Shown piece after piece: positions 18,208-26,198 of a DNA stretch of 64,000 nt; the stretch's first letter is position 1, and every line of letters begins with the position of its first letter. Source of the DNA: JAJEFO01 sp965208685 (lineage in GTDB: Bacteria; Pseudomonadota; Alphaproteobacteria; Rhodobacterales; Rhodobacteraceae); contig CBDBPL010000007.1 of NCBI GenBank assembly GCA_965208685.1, positions 4,216,001 to 4,280,000 of the forward strand, written 5' to 3'. The notes under the pieces were generated by a model that was given only the letters and a program-made list of their open reading frames with translations, was not told where the DNA came from and did not search any database. A program made the position numbers and the translations under genes.

Positions 18208-19086
18208 TCAGGCTGTCCAGCGCACCTCGCCCAACCCCGAGATGTCGTAGCCGCCGAGCGCATCTGCCCGTTCCGCGAGCGCCGGGCTGCGGCAAAAGGC
18301 CAACAGCGCCTGGAACGGTTCCTCGAAGTAGGCGCGCCGGTCCACGAGAATGTCGAACCGTTCCAGCACGAGGGGCGCGAAGGCGAGGCCGAACGGCTTC
18401 GCCACGGACTCCAGCCCGAACGTCGCTTCGGCCAGGCCCTCGGCAACGGCAAGCGCGGCGTCCTGCTCGCTGCGAACCGGTTCGGTGAAGCGGACGTCGT
18501 CCGACGGGATTCCTGCGGCAGCCAGCAGATGCCTGAGCAGGATGTCCGCACCGGATTCGCGCTGCCGCGCGGCGACCTTCCTGCCCGCCAGGTCGCTTAC
18601 GGCACTGCATCGGCCCGCATTCTCGGGCCGCGCGATCAGGCCGCGGCGGCGTGCGGCCCAGGACAGGAGAACGGCGTCCTGCCCGGAGCACTCCCTGTCG
18701 ACAACGATCTCGTTCCACGTATTCGTGCCGGCATCGTGAATGTGCAGTCCCGCGGCAACGCCCTCTCCTGCAACGAACCGGGACACCCCGTCCCGGCTGC
18801 CGTCCAGAAGCAGCGCGAGGCCGCAACGTGACTGCCGCACCGCCCACTCCAGCAAGGGATCATGGCTTCCGAGAATGACCTTCGGCCGTTCCGTCCTGTC
18901 CAGCGGTCCGGTTCGCCGGTTCGCCATCCATGCTCGGATCTCGGCTTCGGGAAACAGGAGCTTGCCCGTTGCGCGCGAGCACGGCACCTTGCCCGATGCG
19001 GCCAGATCATACACCTTGCGCTCCTTGACGCGCAGCAGGTCGGCCAGTTCGTGAACCGTCAGGAACTCGTGGGCCTGCCCGGTCAT
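18208..19086 (-). CDS. Helix-turn-helix regulator with periplasmic-binding-protein-like sensor domain
   Basis: 292 residues. Residues about 8-55 form an excisionase/MerR-type helix-turn-helix (FLTVHELADLLRVKERKVYD ... LFPEAEIRAWM). The remainder (VILGSHDPLLEWAVRQSRCG onward) resembles the PBP-like ligand-binding domain (PF12727 type) found in regulators next to molybdate/tungstate transporters. It overlaps tupA by four bases (ATGA), so it is the last gene of the tungstate operon. Likely senses tungstate or molybdate, or the metal-loaded cofactor, and controls the operon (inference). Confidence 0.8.
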   Translation of the reverse strand: MTGQAHEFLTVHELADLLRVKERKVYDLAASGKVPCSRATGKLLFPEAEIRAWMANRRTGPLDRTERPKVILGSHDPLLEWAVRQSRCGLALLLDGSRDGVSRFVAGEGVAAGLHIHDAGTNTWNEIVVDRECSGQDAVLLSWAARRRGLIARPENAGRCSAVSDLAGRKVAARQRESGADILLRHLLAAAGIPSDDVRFTEPVRSEQDAALAVAEGLAEATFGLESVAKPFGLAFAPLVLERFDILVDRRAYFEEPFQALLAFCRSPALAERADALGGYDISGLGEVRWTA

Positions 19087-19889
19087 TTCGCCTTCCTCGC
19101 ATTTGGAAAGAACAGCTGCCGGCCCCTTTTCGCGTGCGACGCGATCGCGTCCTGGCCCTCTTCGGAAACCAGCCAGTCAACGAGGGCCTGACCTTCCTCT
19201 GCCCGCACGTTTGCGCATCTCTCGGGGTTTACGAGCATCACGCCGTACTGATTGAAGAGCGCCGGATCGCCTTCGACATGGACCCTGTAGTCCTGTGTGT
19301 TGCCAAAGGTGATCCAGGTGGCACGGTCGGTCATGACGTAGGCGCCCATGCCGATGCCCGCATTCAGGGTGGCGCCCATGCCCGACCCGGTCTCGCGATA
19401 CCAGTGGCCCGAGGCCGGTGTCGGATCAATTCCTGCCATTTCCCAAAGCCCGCGCTCCTTGCGGTGGGTTCCGGAATCGTCCCCCCTTGACGCAAAGATG
19501 ACTTCGGCATCAGCGATCCGCTTCAGCGCCGTGCGGACATCGTCAAGCCCCGCGATTCCCGCAGGATCGTCCTGCGGGCCAACGATGACGAAGTCGTTGT
19601 ACATGACATCGAACCGTTCCACGCCTCCGCCGTCGGCAACGAACTTCTCCTCGGCGGGCTTCGCATGCACGAGCAGCACGTCTCCGTCACAATTGGCCGC
19701 ATTTCGAATCGCCTGGCCCGTTCCCACCGCGACGACGTTGACCTTGATGCCTGAAGCTTCCTCGAACCTGGGCAGCAGGTGGTCGTAGAGATCCGAATTC
19801 GCGGTCGATGTGGTGGATTGCAGGATGATGTCCGCGGCTCCCGCCGCCCCGCCAAGACTCGCGAGAAAGAGAATCGTCAGCAAGCGCAT
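19083..19889 (-). CDS. tupA: Tungstate ABC transporter substrate-binding protein
   Basis: 268 residues with a signal peptide (MRLLTILFLASLGGAAGAAD). Mature N-terminus IILQSTTSTANSDLYDHLLP contains the T-T-S-T oxyanion-binding loop diagnostic of TupA, then FEEASGIKVNVVAVGTGQA and GDVLLVHAKPAEE. It binds tungstate in the periplasm with high affinity. The gene lies 1 bp after tupC, within the minus-strand operon tupB-tupC-tupA-regulator. Presence implies a tungsten enzyme such as a W-formate dehydrogenase elsewhere in the genome. Confidence 0.92.
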   Translation of the reverse strand: MRLLTILFLASLGGAAGAADIILQSTTSTANSDLYDHLLPRFEEASGIKVNVVAVGTGQAIRNAANCDGDVLLVHAKPAEEKFVADGGGVERFDVMYNDFVIVGPQDDPAGIAGLDDVRTALKRIADAEVIFASRGDDSGTHRKERGLWEMAGIDPTPASGHWYRETGSGMGATLNAGIGMGAYVMTDRATWITFGNTQDYRVHVEGDPALFNQYGVMLVNPERCANVRAEEGQALVDWLVSEEGQDAIASHAKRGRQLFFPNARKAK

Positions 19890-19890
19890 T

Positions 19891-20667
19891 TCACGTCTCC
19901 AGGAGCCGATCGAGATGCCCTGACAGGTAGGCGCGCGCCACGTTCGTTTCAGGGCCGTTGAAAAAGGCGTCGGCCAGCGCTTCTTCGACGACGCGGCCGT
20001 TGCTCAGGAACACGACATCGTCCGCCAGCCTCCGGGCCTGCTGGATGTCGTGGGTCACGAAGATGATGCGTACGCCCTCCCGTGCCGCGGTCGCGACAAT
20101 GCCTTCGATCGCCTGGACGGATTCCGGATCGAGGCTGGCAGTCGGCTCGTCGAGGAACAGCGTGTCCGGCTCGGTCGCGAGCGCCCGCGCGATCGCCAGT
20201 CTCTGCTGCTCGCCACCGGACAGGCGGCGGGCCGGCCGGTCGGCCAGCGAGGCAAGGTCCACGCGGTCAAGCAGGTCGTGGCAGCGGCTTCGATCCTTGC
20301 CACGAGCCTTCAGAACGAAGTCGATGTTCGCAGCCACCGAGCGTCGAAGAAGCACAGGCTTCTGAAACACCAACGCCTGCGCCTTGCACAGTGCTGGCGA
20401 GAGCGGCTCTCCCCCGACCAGGATCTCTCCGGCAGAGGGACGGATCAGCCCGTGCATCAAGCGCAGAAGGAGGCTCTTGCCTGCGCCGTTGGGGCCCATC
20501 ACGACCGTCGTGCCGGTCGGCCCCAGCGTGAGCGCTGGCACGTCGATCAGCCTCGCCTCCGCCACGTCGTAAGCCAGTGCCCGGACCTCGATTCGGCTCG
20601 CACGCGTTCCGGTCGCGCCGCTCTCGCCCGCGCGCTCAGGCATCGGCCTGTCCGGCGGTTCCTGCAC
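19891..20667 (-). CDS. tupC: Tungstate ABC transporter ATP-binding protein
   Basis: 258 residues. Walker A GPNGAGKSLLLRL, Q-loop LVFQKPVLL, ABC signature RLSGGEQQRLAIARALA, Walker B TLFLDEPTASLD and the H-loop IFVTHD are all intact. The start overlaps the end of tupB by about 30 bp; an internal ATG eight codons on would shorten the overlap. It powers tungstate import with TupB and TupA. Confidence 0.93.
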   Translation of the reverse strand: MQEPPDRPMPERAGESGATGTRASRIEVRALAYDVAEARLIDVPALTLGPTGTTVVMGPNGAGKSLLLRLMHGLIRPSAGEILVGGEPLSPALCKAQALVFQKPVLLRRSVAANIDFVLKARGKDRSRCHDLLDRVDLASLADRPARRLSGGEQQRLAIARALATEPDTLFLDEPTASLDPESVQAIEGIVATAAREGVRIIFVTHDIQQARRLADDVVFLSNGRVVEEALADAFFNGPETNVARAYLSGHLDRLLET

Positions 20668-21385
20668 GGAGCCCGTGCACCGCCGCCGTCACGGCCATGG
20701 CAAGTGCGAGCAGCACGATGCCGAGGGCCAGGGCGAGCGGCAGGTTGCCCCTTGATGTCTCAAGCGTAATCGCGGTCGTCATGACCCGCGTCAGATGATC
20801 TATGTTGCCGCCTACGATCATGACGGCCCCCACCTCGGCCACGGCCCGCCCGAAGCCGGCAAGGGCAACGGTGAAGAGCGCAAAGCGTCCGTCCCAGATC
20901 AGCGCCTGGATGACCTGACGTGCTGAAAGGGCAAGGGAACGAAATTGCTCCGCATATTCGAGATGCAGGTCTTCGAGGACCTGGCGCGACAAGGCCACCA
21001 CGATGGGAGCGATGAGAATCGTCTGCGCAATTATCATCGCGGTCGGCGTGTATAGCAGCCCCAGGAAGCCCAGCGGCCCCGAGCGCGAAAGATGGAGATA
21101 GACGACCAGGCCGACCACGACGGGCGGCAAACCCATCAGCGCGTTGATCAGCACAAGGACCGGACCACGGCCCGGAAACCGGGTGACCGCAAGGATCGCC
21201 CCAAGGGGCAGGCCCAGAACGCAGGCAATCGACGTCGCGGAGAGGCTGACGTACAGCGACAGCGTCACGATCTCGAGGAGGTCCGCGTCCGCCGCGAGCA
21301 GAAGCCCGAAGGCCAGTGCGATTGCTTCGCCAATTTGCTGCAAAATTTTCCGCTTTTTGCAAAATTTACGGAATACTAGTGGCAT
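20636..21385 (-). CDS. tupB: Tungstate ABC transporter permease
   Basis: 249 residues with about five membrane segments and the binding-protein-dependent permease EAA-type loop EYAEQFRSLALSARQVIQAL. Homology to TupB begins around LLEIVTLSLYVSLSATSIAC. The first 15 codons are AT-rich and overlap a pair of direct repeats (21339-21367), so the real start may be further downstream, for example at a TTG near codon 15. First gene of the tup operon. Confidence 0.88.
   Translation of the reverse strand: MPLVFRKFCKKRKILQQIGEAIALAFGLLLAADADLLEIVTLSLYVSLSATSIACVLGLPLGAILAVTRFPGRGPVLVLINALMGLPPVVVGLVVYLHLSRSGPLGFLGLLYTPTAMIIAQTILIAPIVVALSRQVLEDLHLEYAEQFRSLALSARQVIQALIWDGRFALFTVALAGFGRAVAEVGAVMIVGGNIDHLTRVMTTAITLETSRGNLPLALALGIVLLALAMAVTAAVHGLRAGTAGQADA
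21339..21367. promoter_or_regulatory. Tandem TGCAAAATTT direct repeats at the tup operon start
   Basis: TGCAAAATTT occurs at 21339-21348 and again at 21358-21367, a 19-bp period (about two helical turns), in an AT-rich patch inside otherwise GC-rich DNA. The position at the head of the tungstate operon, which encodes its own helix-turn-helix regulator, suggests an operator or promoter. Regulator binding is inference. Confidence 0.45.
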
Positions 21386-21865
21386 TCAGACGATTGGCAA
21401 GGGATTTTGAACCTGCATGTCGATGACCCGTCCCTTGTCCGGTCCGCATGCATCCTGCCACGTGAAGCGACACGCCTTGGGACAGGCTGCCGGCGCAAGG
21501 TCGGCGACAGGGGCAAGTCACATGACGGCGGCCGCGGGCTTCGCGGCGGCCCCGACGAGCGGGCCTGCCAGAACCGGCGGCTCACCGCGCGAGCACTCGG
21601 CACGGGGCGCCACTTTCGCGCAGCCCGATTCCGTGCACGCCGCCCTGCTGAACTGCCTCGATCTCAGGGGGAATCTCGGGCCAGCAGCGGCACCCGAACC
21701 GACAATGGGCACGACAGCGTCAAGCCAGCGAGCAGGCCTCCCTTCGTGCAACGAGACCTGGAGATCGTTCGGCACTTAGTTCCCGGCATCGGAACCGTGG
21801 CTCCGTCAGCCGTGCGACCGTCATCCTGATGGACATGGCACGGACGATGAAGGTATGAGGGTCTC
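21386..21865. other. Divergent intergenic region
   Basis: 480 bp between tupB (minus) and the Rieske oxygenase gene (plus). Short frames here carry no recognisable motif. It should contain both promoters. No clear repeat or RNA gene seen apart from the AT-rich patch at its left border. Confidence 0.45.
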
Positions 21866-22951
21866 ATGCTCAATCCGTTCCCGGAGGGCTGGTTTTTCGT
21901 AGCGCAGCGCAAGGCGATCGAAAGGTCTGGCCTCCTGCAAAGGACTTGGCTCGGCAACGAGGTCGTTGCCTGGTGCAACGATGCAGGCGACGTCTGCGTG
22001 GCGGAGGCTGTCTGTCCGCATCTAGGTGCCGACTTGAGTCCTGATGCCGGGGGACGGGTGCGAAATGGTTGCCTGGTCTGTCCGTTTCACGGGTTTGTGT
22101 ACGATGCCACCGGCCGATGTGTCGCGACGCCATATGCACCCGCTCCGAAGTCCGCCAGATTGCGGGTGTTCGAGACAAGCGAGATTGCGGGGCTGATCTT
22201 TGCCTGGCATGGCATCGGTGATCGACCGCCCCAATGGCAGATCCCGTTGCCGCCGCCGAACGGGCACGATTGGAGCGAGCTCGAGATCCGCAGCATCAGG
22301 TTTGCAGGACATCCGCAGGAAACAACCGAAAACTCCGTCGATCTTGGGCACTTGCGGTACGTGCACGGCTACGACAGCGTCGGCAGGGCGGGCCCGCTCG
22401 TGATCGACGGTTCCTGTCTCATGGGCAGCTTCGACTTCAAGCGAACGCGGGCAGTCGCGGGCCTGGAGATCTTCAAGTATGATGTATCTGCCGTCACCAG
22501 CATACATGGGCTCGGGTATTCCATCGTCGACATTCGCGAGCACTCGATCGGCATCGATTCTAGGCTGTGGGTGCTGGCAACACCGATCGATGGCACGGAC
22601 ATCGAGGTGACACTGGTCAACCAGGTGCGGTTGCTGAGGCGTCCGAAGCGACCGATCGCCGGCATGCGCTTCCTTCCCGCGAGGCTGCGCACGTGGGTCC
22701 TGAACAAGATCCTGATTTCGGCTCAAAGACAAGACGTCATGCAGGATGTCGTCATCTGGCGCAGAAAGACGTTCCGGTCCCGTCCGCTTCTCTGCCGTTC
22801 GGACGGCGAAATCATGAAGTTCCGACGTTACTGCGAGCAGTTCTATCCCGATGGCCAGCTCGTCTTGGCAGACGAACACCTGGATTTCGAAGACTCTCCC
22901 GACGCAAGCGGTCCCAGGCAGACCGGCAAAGGTCGAGCCCGATCCGGGTAG
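21866..22951 (+). CDS. Rieske non-heme iron oxygenase
   Basis: 361 residues. The Rieske [2Fe-2S] ligands are Cys50-x-His52 (CPHLGA) and Cys72-x2-His75 (CPFHGF). The catalytic domain has the mononuclear iron motif in ENSVDLGHLRYVHGY (Asp-x2-His-x4-His pattern). Overall length and the PFHGFVYDATGRCV segment resemble the 3-ketosteroid 9-alpha-hydroxylase / cholesterol 7-desaturase branch of Rieske oxygenases rather than large dioxygenase alpha subunits. It needs a separate reductase, not found in the window. Substrate unknown. Confidence 0.88.
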   Translation: MLNPFPEGWFFVAQRKAIERSGLLQRTWLGNEVVAWCNDAGDVCVAEAVCPHLGADLSPDAGGRVRNGCLVCPFHGFVYDATGRCVATPYAPAPKSARLRVFETSEIAGLIFAWHGIGDRPPQWQIPLPPPNGHDWSELEIRSIRFAGHPQETTENSVDLGHLRYVHGYDSVGRAGPLVIDGSCLMGSFDFKRTRAVAGLEIFKYDVSAVTSIHGLGYSIVDIREHSIGIDSRLWVLATPIDGTDIEVTLVNQVRLLRRPKRPIAGMRFLPARLRTWVLNKILISAQRQDVMQDVVIWRRKTFRSRPLLCRSDGEIMKFRRYCEQFYPDGQLVLADEHLDFEDSPDASGPRQTGKGRARSG

Positions 22952-23413
22952 CAGTTGTGGCTTGAGACCAACGCGGTTTCGGGTTCAGACTTTCTGAGAC
23001 CGCGGTCGCGTTCTTCTCAAGTCGCCCGAGAGTGCGGTCGAATTGACCGCTGCTGGCTCACATTGCCGAGACAGAAACCCCTTGCGTGAGATTGTGCGAT
23101 GGAATTCACGGTGCGAACCCGGCGGCATGCACAGGCGGCGGCATGCACAGGCGGCGCCCCGCCAGGTTGCAAAAAATCGTGGCACCCTCGTCATCAACGG
23201 CATCTGCAAAGTCGCCGTCTGCCAGCAGGAAGCAAGCCTTGCCGGCGTTTCGCGAACACCGCTTGCATCAACATGTCGGATGCGCCCGTCGGAATTCAGA
23301 GCGTGGCAAGAGGTGTGAGCGAGCGTGTGAACGAAAGGAGATGCCCTACCATTCTCGAAAAAGGGGTTCCGGGCAGCGGCCCGAAGGCGCGCCGGCGTTT
23401 CCGCCCGTGCTCG
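22952..23413. other. Intergenic region with a short tandem repeat
   Basis: 460 bp between convergent genes. At 23121-23152 a 16-bp unit GGCGGCATGCACAGGC is repeated twice in tandem. No gene-like frame, RNA gene or clear terminator recognised. Confidence 0.45.
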
Positions 23414-24265
23414 CTACACGGAATCCGCGGCAACTGCAGTTGAATCCTTCGCTTGCGCGCCATTGCGCGCGAAGACAATCGGAAACCAGTCCTCTCGAAG
23501 CCTCTCACCGGGCAGCATTCCGTGCCCGGGAAACGGCGGGGAGGTCCTGCCCGGTCGCTCGACGTAGCGTGCGTCGTCGCCAACAAAGCGAAGGGAGAAC
23601 GCGCGCCGGCGACCAGTCGAGACGTTGCCTCGGGCTCCGTGCAGTATGTCAAAGCTGAATGCAACCGCGTCGCCAGGCTGCATCGGCCATTCTCGGATCT
23701 CCATGCCTTCGGCGTCAGGATCGGGCACGGGCATGTAGACGTCTTTGTCAGGGTAGAAGTTGTCCTCGTTCAGCCAGCGTGTCGGCAGCACCGGTTTCGG
23801 CCAGAGATGCGAACCCGCGACGCATCGGAGCGTGGCATCGGTGACCGGATCGACCGGCGACCAGAAACTTACGGTCTGTCGGCCTGCGACAAAATAGTAT
23901 GGCCCGTCCTGATGCCAGGGCGTGGGCTTCGATGTGCCGGGCTCCTTGACCAGCACGTGTTCATGAAAGAACTGCGCCGTATCCGATTGCATCAGGCCAG
24001 CGGCAACCTCGGCAGCAGGAGAACGATGCAGTACCTCCTCGAATTCCGGGATGCGAGTCCAATTGCAGTAGTCATCGAAGAAGCGCCCGCTTTCACCTGA
24101 CTTGAGATTTTCGGCAGCATAGGGACCAGGCTCCGCCATGTTCCGCTCGATGCCCGCTCGGATCGTATCAACATGTTCGACGAAAAGACCCTTGATCAAC
24201 ACGACTCCGTCTCGCTGAAAGGATTCGATGTCTGACTGCATGAGGCGTGGATGGGACATGCTCAA
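23414..24265 (-). CDS. Phytanoyl-CoA dioxygenase (PhyH) family protein
   Basis: 283 residues. The Fe(II)/2-oxoglutarate facial triad is His118-x-Asp120 in PTPWHQDGPYY and the distal His209 in FSFDILHGARGN; RRAFSLRFVGDD supplies the 2-oxoglutarate-binding Arg region. FQRDGVVLIKGLF at the N-terminus is the usual PhyH start. Predicted to hydroxylate a small organic substrate with release of CO2 and succinate. The neighbouring Rieske oxygenase is convergent, so co-regulation is not implied. Confidence 0.9.
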   Translation of the reverse strand: MSMSHPRLMQSDIESFQRDGVVLIKGLFVEHVDTIRAGIERNMAEPGPYAAENLKSGESGRFFDDYCNWTRIPEFEEVLHRSPAAEVAAGLMQSDTAQFFHEHVLVKEPGTSKPTPWHQDGPYYFVAGRQTVSFWSPVDPVTDATLRCVAGSHLWPKPVLPTRWLNEDNFYPDKDVYMPVPDPDAEGMEIREWPMQPGDAVAFSFDILHGARGNVSTGRRRAFSLRFVGDDARYVERPGRTSPPFPGHGMLPGERLREDWFPIVFARNGAQAKDSTAVAADSV

Positions 24266-24916
24266 TGCTTGGCCGAGCTGCCCAGCTTTGCAAGAGGAAG
24301 TCGCAGAAAAATCGCCGCATCCATGCCGACATTTGCAAATCGGAAATGTTGCAATGCCATTTCCCGAAAGTTCTGACCGATGGGCACCCTTCGACCAGTT
24401 GCTTCAGGACATGCAGGCCCATGATCGTTTCGTGATTGTACTTGTGCGTTCAAGGTTGGTCGCGAACGCCTTGAAGTCATCAAGCATCAAGCATCGTGCT
24501 TTGCACGTCCTCTGCTGCCAGGGCGAACGCGATTGGGGCCGGGGCGCAAGCCTTTATGCGAGGCTGGATCGACAAGGCGATTCCGGATCTTCGTGGCCTG
24601 CCGATTGCACGGCCTGGACCCGTGAAATCAATGCTTGCGGCGGCCAGACCGTCAGATTTGTCAAGTATGTAAGTCCCAAAGGGAAACCGCGTCTGCAAGA
24701 CCGTGCCGAACTCTGCGGTTCCCCAGTGGAATCGGTTGTTCAAGTGATCCCGGTTGTCGGTCGTGGACCGGCTGCCGGCTGAAGCCCCCGCGAACACGGT
24801 TCCGCGCGAACAGCGCTGGGCCGGCTGTTGCGGGGCAAGGCTCTGAGCGGGCCGATCACTTCAGACGCTGTTGAGAAGACTATTGATCCACCATGCGGCA
24901 GCCTCAACCATCGACG
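24266..24916. other. Intergenic region carrying a degenerate repeat
   Basis: 650 bp upstream of the PhyH gene and downstream of the toxin-antitoxin pair. The segment 24361-24431 is related (roughly three quarters identical by eye, with an exact 13-base core CAGTTGCTTCAGG) to 25624-25690 on the other side of the toxin-antitoxin genes. No gene recognised; the repeat may be the remnant of a mobile element. Confidence 0.4.
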
Positions 24917-25204
24917 CTAGGACGCAGCCAAAGTGTCAGCCACCATCTTTGGTTTGCGCTCGATCAGCGCCATAAGAACCATTGCGGCCCGATCCGGTGA
25001 ACGCCGCCCTTGTTCCCAGTCGCGCAACGTCGCAACCGGCAGGCCATACCGTTCGGCAAATGCCGCCTGAGAGAGTTTCTGTTTCTTGCGGATTGCCGCA
25101 ACATCCACCGTTTCAGGTATGAACACGCCAGCAGGCTCCATTTCGCCCTTTGCGATGGCAAGGGCGTCTTCCGCACTTTGGATCAGTTCTTTGCCAAAAC
25201 TCAT
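24917..25204 (-). CDS. XRE-type helix-turn-helix antitoxin
   Basis: 95 residues from the ATG at 25204, chosen because GGAGA lies 7 bp upstream; a GTG at 25219 is less likely. The C-terminal half is an XRE helix-turn-helix: IRKKQKLSQAAFAERYGLPV then ATLRDWEQGRRSP. The pattern FIPETVDVAAIRKK is typical of antitoxins paired with HigB2/RelE-like toxins. Located 11 bp downstream of the toxin gene in the same minus-strand operon (toxin first). Expected to bind the toxin and repress the shared promoter. Confidence 0.88.
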   Translation of the reverse strand: MSFGKELIQSAEDALAIAKGEMEPAGVFIPETVDVAAIRKKQKLSQAAFAERYGLPVATLRDWEQGRRSPDRAAMVLMALIERKPKMVADTLAAS

Positions 25205-25215
25205 GTCGGTCTCCT

Positions 25216-25590
25216 TCACCTCTTTCCGCGCAACTTGTCCGCCAAGGGCTTTGCATTTGCGCGGTAAGCATCCGCGATCTTCGGCAGCAGCCTGGCCAAC
25301 TCGTTCCGCTCTGCCTTGGTCAGGTTCGCCTTTGCGCCCTTGCCGTAAACTGCCAAGAGAAAGACAGGTACGTCATCGCCGCCGAAATATTGGATCGTTC
25401 GATATCCACCACTCTTTCCGCCACCACGACCCGGATGGCGCAACTTTCGCGCCCCGCCAGTGCCAGTCATGATATCACCGGCCAAGGGATCTTCGGCAAG
25501 CGCATTCACGATGCTCTCAATCTCTTCTTCAGAGAGCCCGTGACGCTTTGCCTGCGTCAAGAGAGTTGCTGTCCAAGTCACTGTGTGCAT
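25216..25590 (-). CDS. HigB2/RelE-like mRNA interferase toxin
   Basis: 124 residues from the ATG at 25590 (MHTVTWTATLLTQAKRHGLS); the upstream frame reading through the promoter palindrome is not used. The family pattern includes LAEDPLAGDIMTGTGGARKL, then RKLRHPGRGGGKSGGYRTIQ, PVFLLAVYGKGAKANLT and KAERNELARLLPKIADAY. This is the RelE/HigB2 type toxin paired with the XRE antitoxin downstream. Base composition is less GC-rich than neighbouring genes, consistent with acquisition. Confidence 0.88.
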   Translation of the reverse strand: MHTVTWTATLLTQAKRHGLSEEEIESIVNALAEDPLAGDIMTGTGGARKLRHPGRGGGKSGGYRTIQYFGGDDVPVFLLAVYGKGAKANLTKAERNELARLLPKIADAYRANAKPLADKLRGKR

Positions 25591-25597
25591 ATCTTGT

Positions 25598-25618
25598 TTA
25601 TACGGCATTGCCGTATAA
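25598..25618. promoter_or_regulatory. Operator palindrome of the toxin-antitoxin operon
   Basis: TTATACGGC-ATT-GCCGTATAA, perfect 9-bp arms with a 3-bp spacer, ending 8 bp before the toxin ATG. Such palindromes at the start of type II toxin-antitoxin operons are normally the antitoxin-binding operator and overlap the promoter. Confidence 0.7.
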
Positions 25619-25623
25619 TGCAA

Positions 25624-25690
25624 TTTCTCGAAAGCTCTGGCCTTTGGGACGCCCTCTGATCAGTTGCTTCAGGGCACACAGGCCCAAGAC
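25624..25690. repeat. Second copy of degenerate repeat flanking the toxin-antitoxin pair
   Basis: Related to 24361-24431: both read CGAAAG(T/C)TCTG...CAGTTGCTTCAGG...CAGGCCCA in the same orientation. The two copies bracket the HigB2/RelE-like operon. Origin unknown. Confidence 0.45.
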
Positions 25691-25849
25691 CGGTGCCATT
25701 CGGCGCCGTCAACACGACCCCCGCATGATCGCCCGTGAATGCGATCGATGCACAGGTTGCGGCCAAGAAAGCGGTGGAGCCACAACATTGCGGAGATCGG
25801 CCAAGCGATCAAAACGGGGAAAGCCAGCCCGCGAACTGGAACCCAATTT

Positions 25850-26006
25850 GTCAGCGACCCCTCCCTGAAGGGAGGGGCTTGAGGAACGAAGGTTCCGAGA
25901 GCCCATGCTGACCAGCACAAGAAAGGAGACTACGATCCAATCTACCTTGCACCATACGTTCAAGACCCACTCCGGGGTGCTTCCTCAGCCCCGGACCCTG
26001 GAAGAT
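25850..26006 (+). ncRNA. Solitary omega-RNA-like sequence (no adjacent iscB)
   Basis: 157 bp aligned without gaps to the sequence directly upstream of iscB (30496-30652). Shared hairpins: CCCCTCCC-TGAA-GGGAGGGG, GGAAC-GAAG-GTTCC, TGCTG-AC-CAGCA, and TCCGGGG-TGCTTCCTCAG-CCCCGGA. In the iscB copy the last stem is CCCGGGA/TCCCGGG, so two base pairs changed on both sides while the loop stayed constant. That covariation supports a functional RNA. The position a 5' guide would occupy (25834-25849, AACTGGAACCCAATTT) differs from the iscB copy. A further long hairpin follows at 26048-26106. It lies 350 bp ahead of an IS21 istA fragment and has no nuclease gene of its own. Confidence 0.68.
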
Positions 26007-26047
26007 CTAGCGCGTCAATCAAGCTGGCAGTCTCGTTGAGGGGGCGT

Positions 26048-26106
26048 TTCCGGCTGCCGCCAGCGCAAGGAGGGCGTAGCCCGACTGGAGCTGGCGGCAG
26101 CCGGAA
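26048..26106. repeat. 17-bp perfect inverted repeat (long hairpin)
   Basis: TTCCGGCTGCCGCCAGC at 26048-26064 pairs with its exact complement at 26090-26106, with a 25-base loop; a bulged extension is possible. It starts 198 bases into the solitary omega-RNA-like sequence. The long hairpin of the iscB-linked copy starts 186 bases in, with different sequence. It may therefore be the distal arm of this RNA, or alternatively the end of the truncated IS21 element. Confidence 0.6.
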
Positions 26107-26198
26107 CGACGCTCTTTCTCCCCCTCCCGGGCTGCCTTTGGTGTCTGCGGCTGGCCGGGTAATGGCCTTGCGATCATTCTCGATCAGAGGAGCGCAAG

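Noticed and set aside
23121..23152. Two tandem 16-bp units considered as a CRISPR-like or satellite repeat
   Set aside because: Only two units with no spacers; too short for an array.
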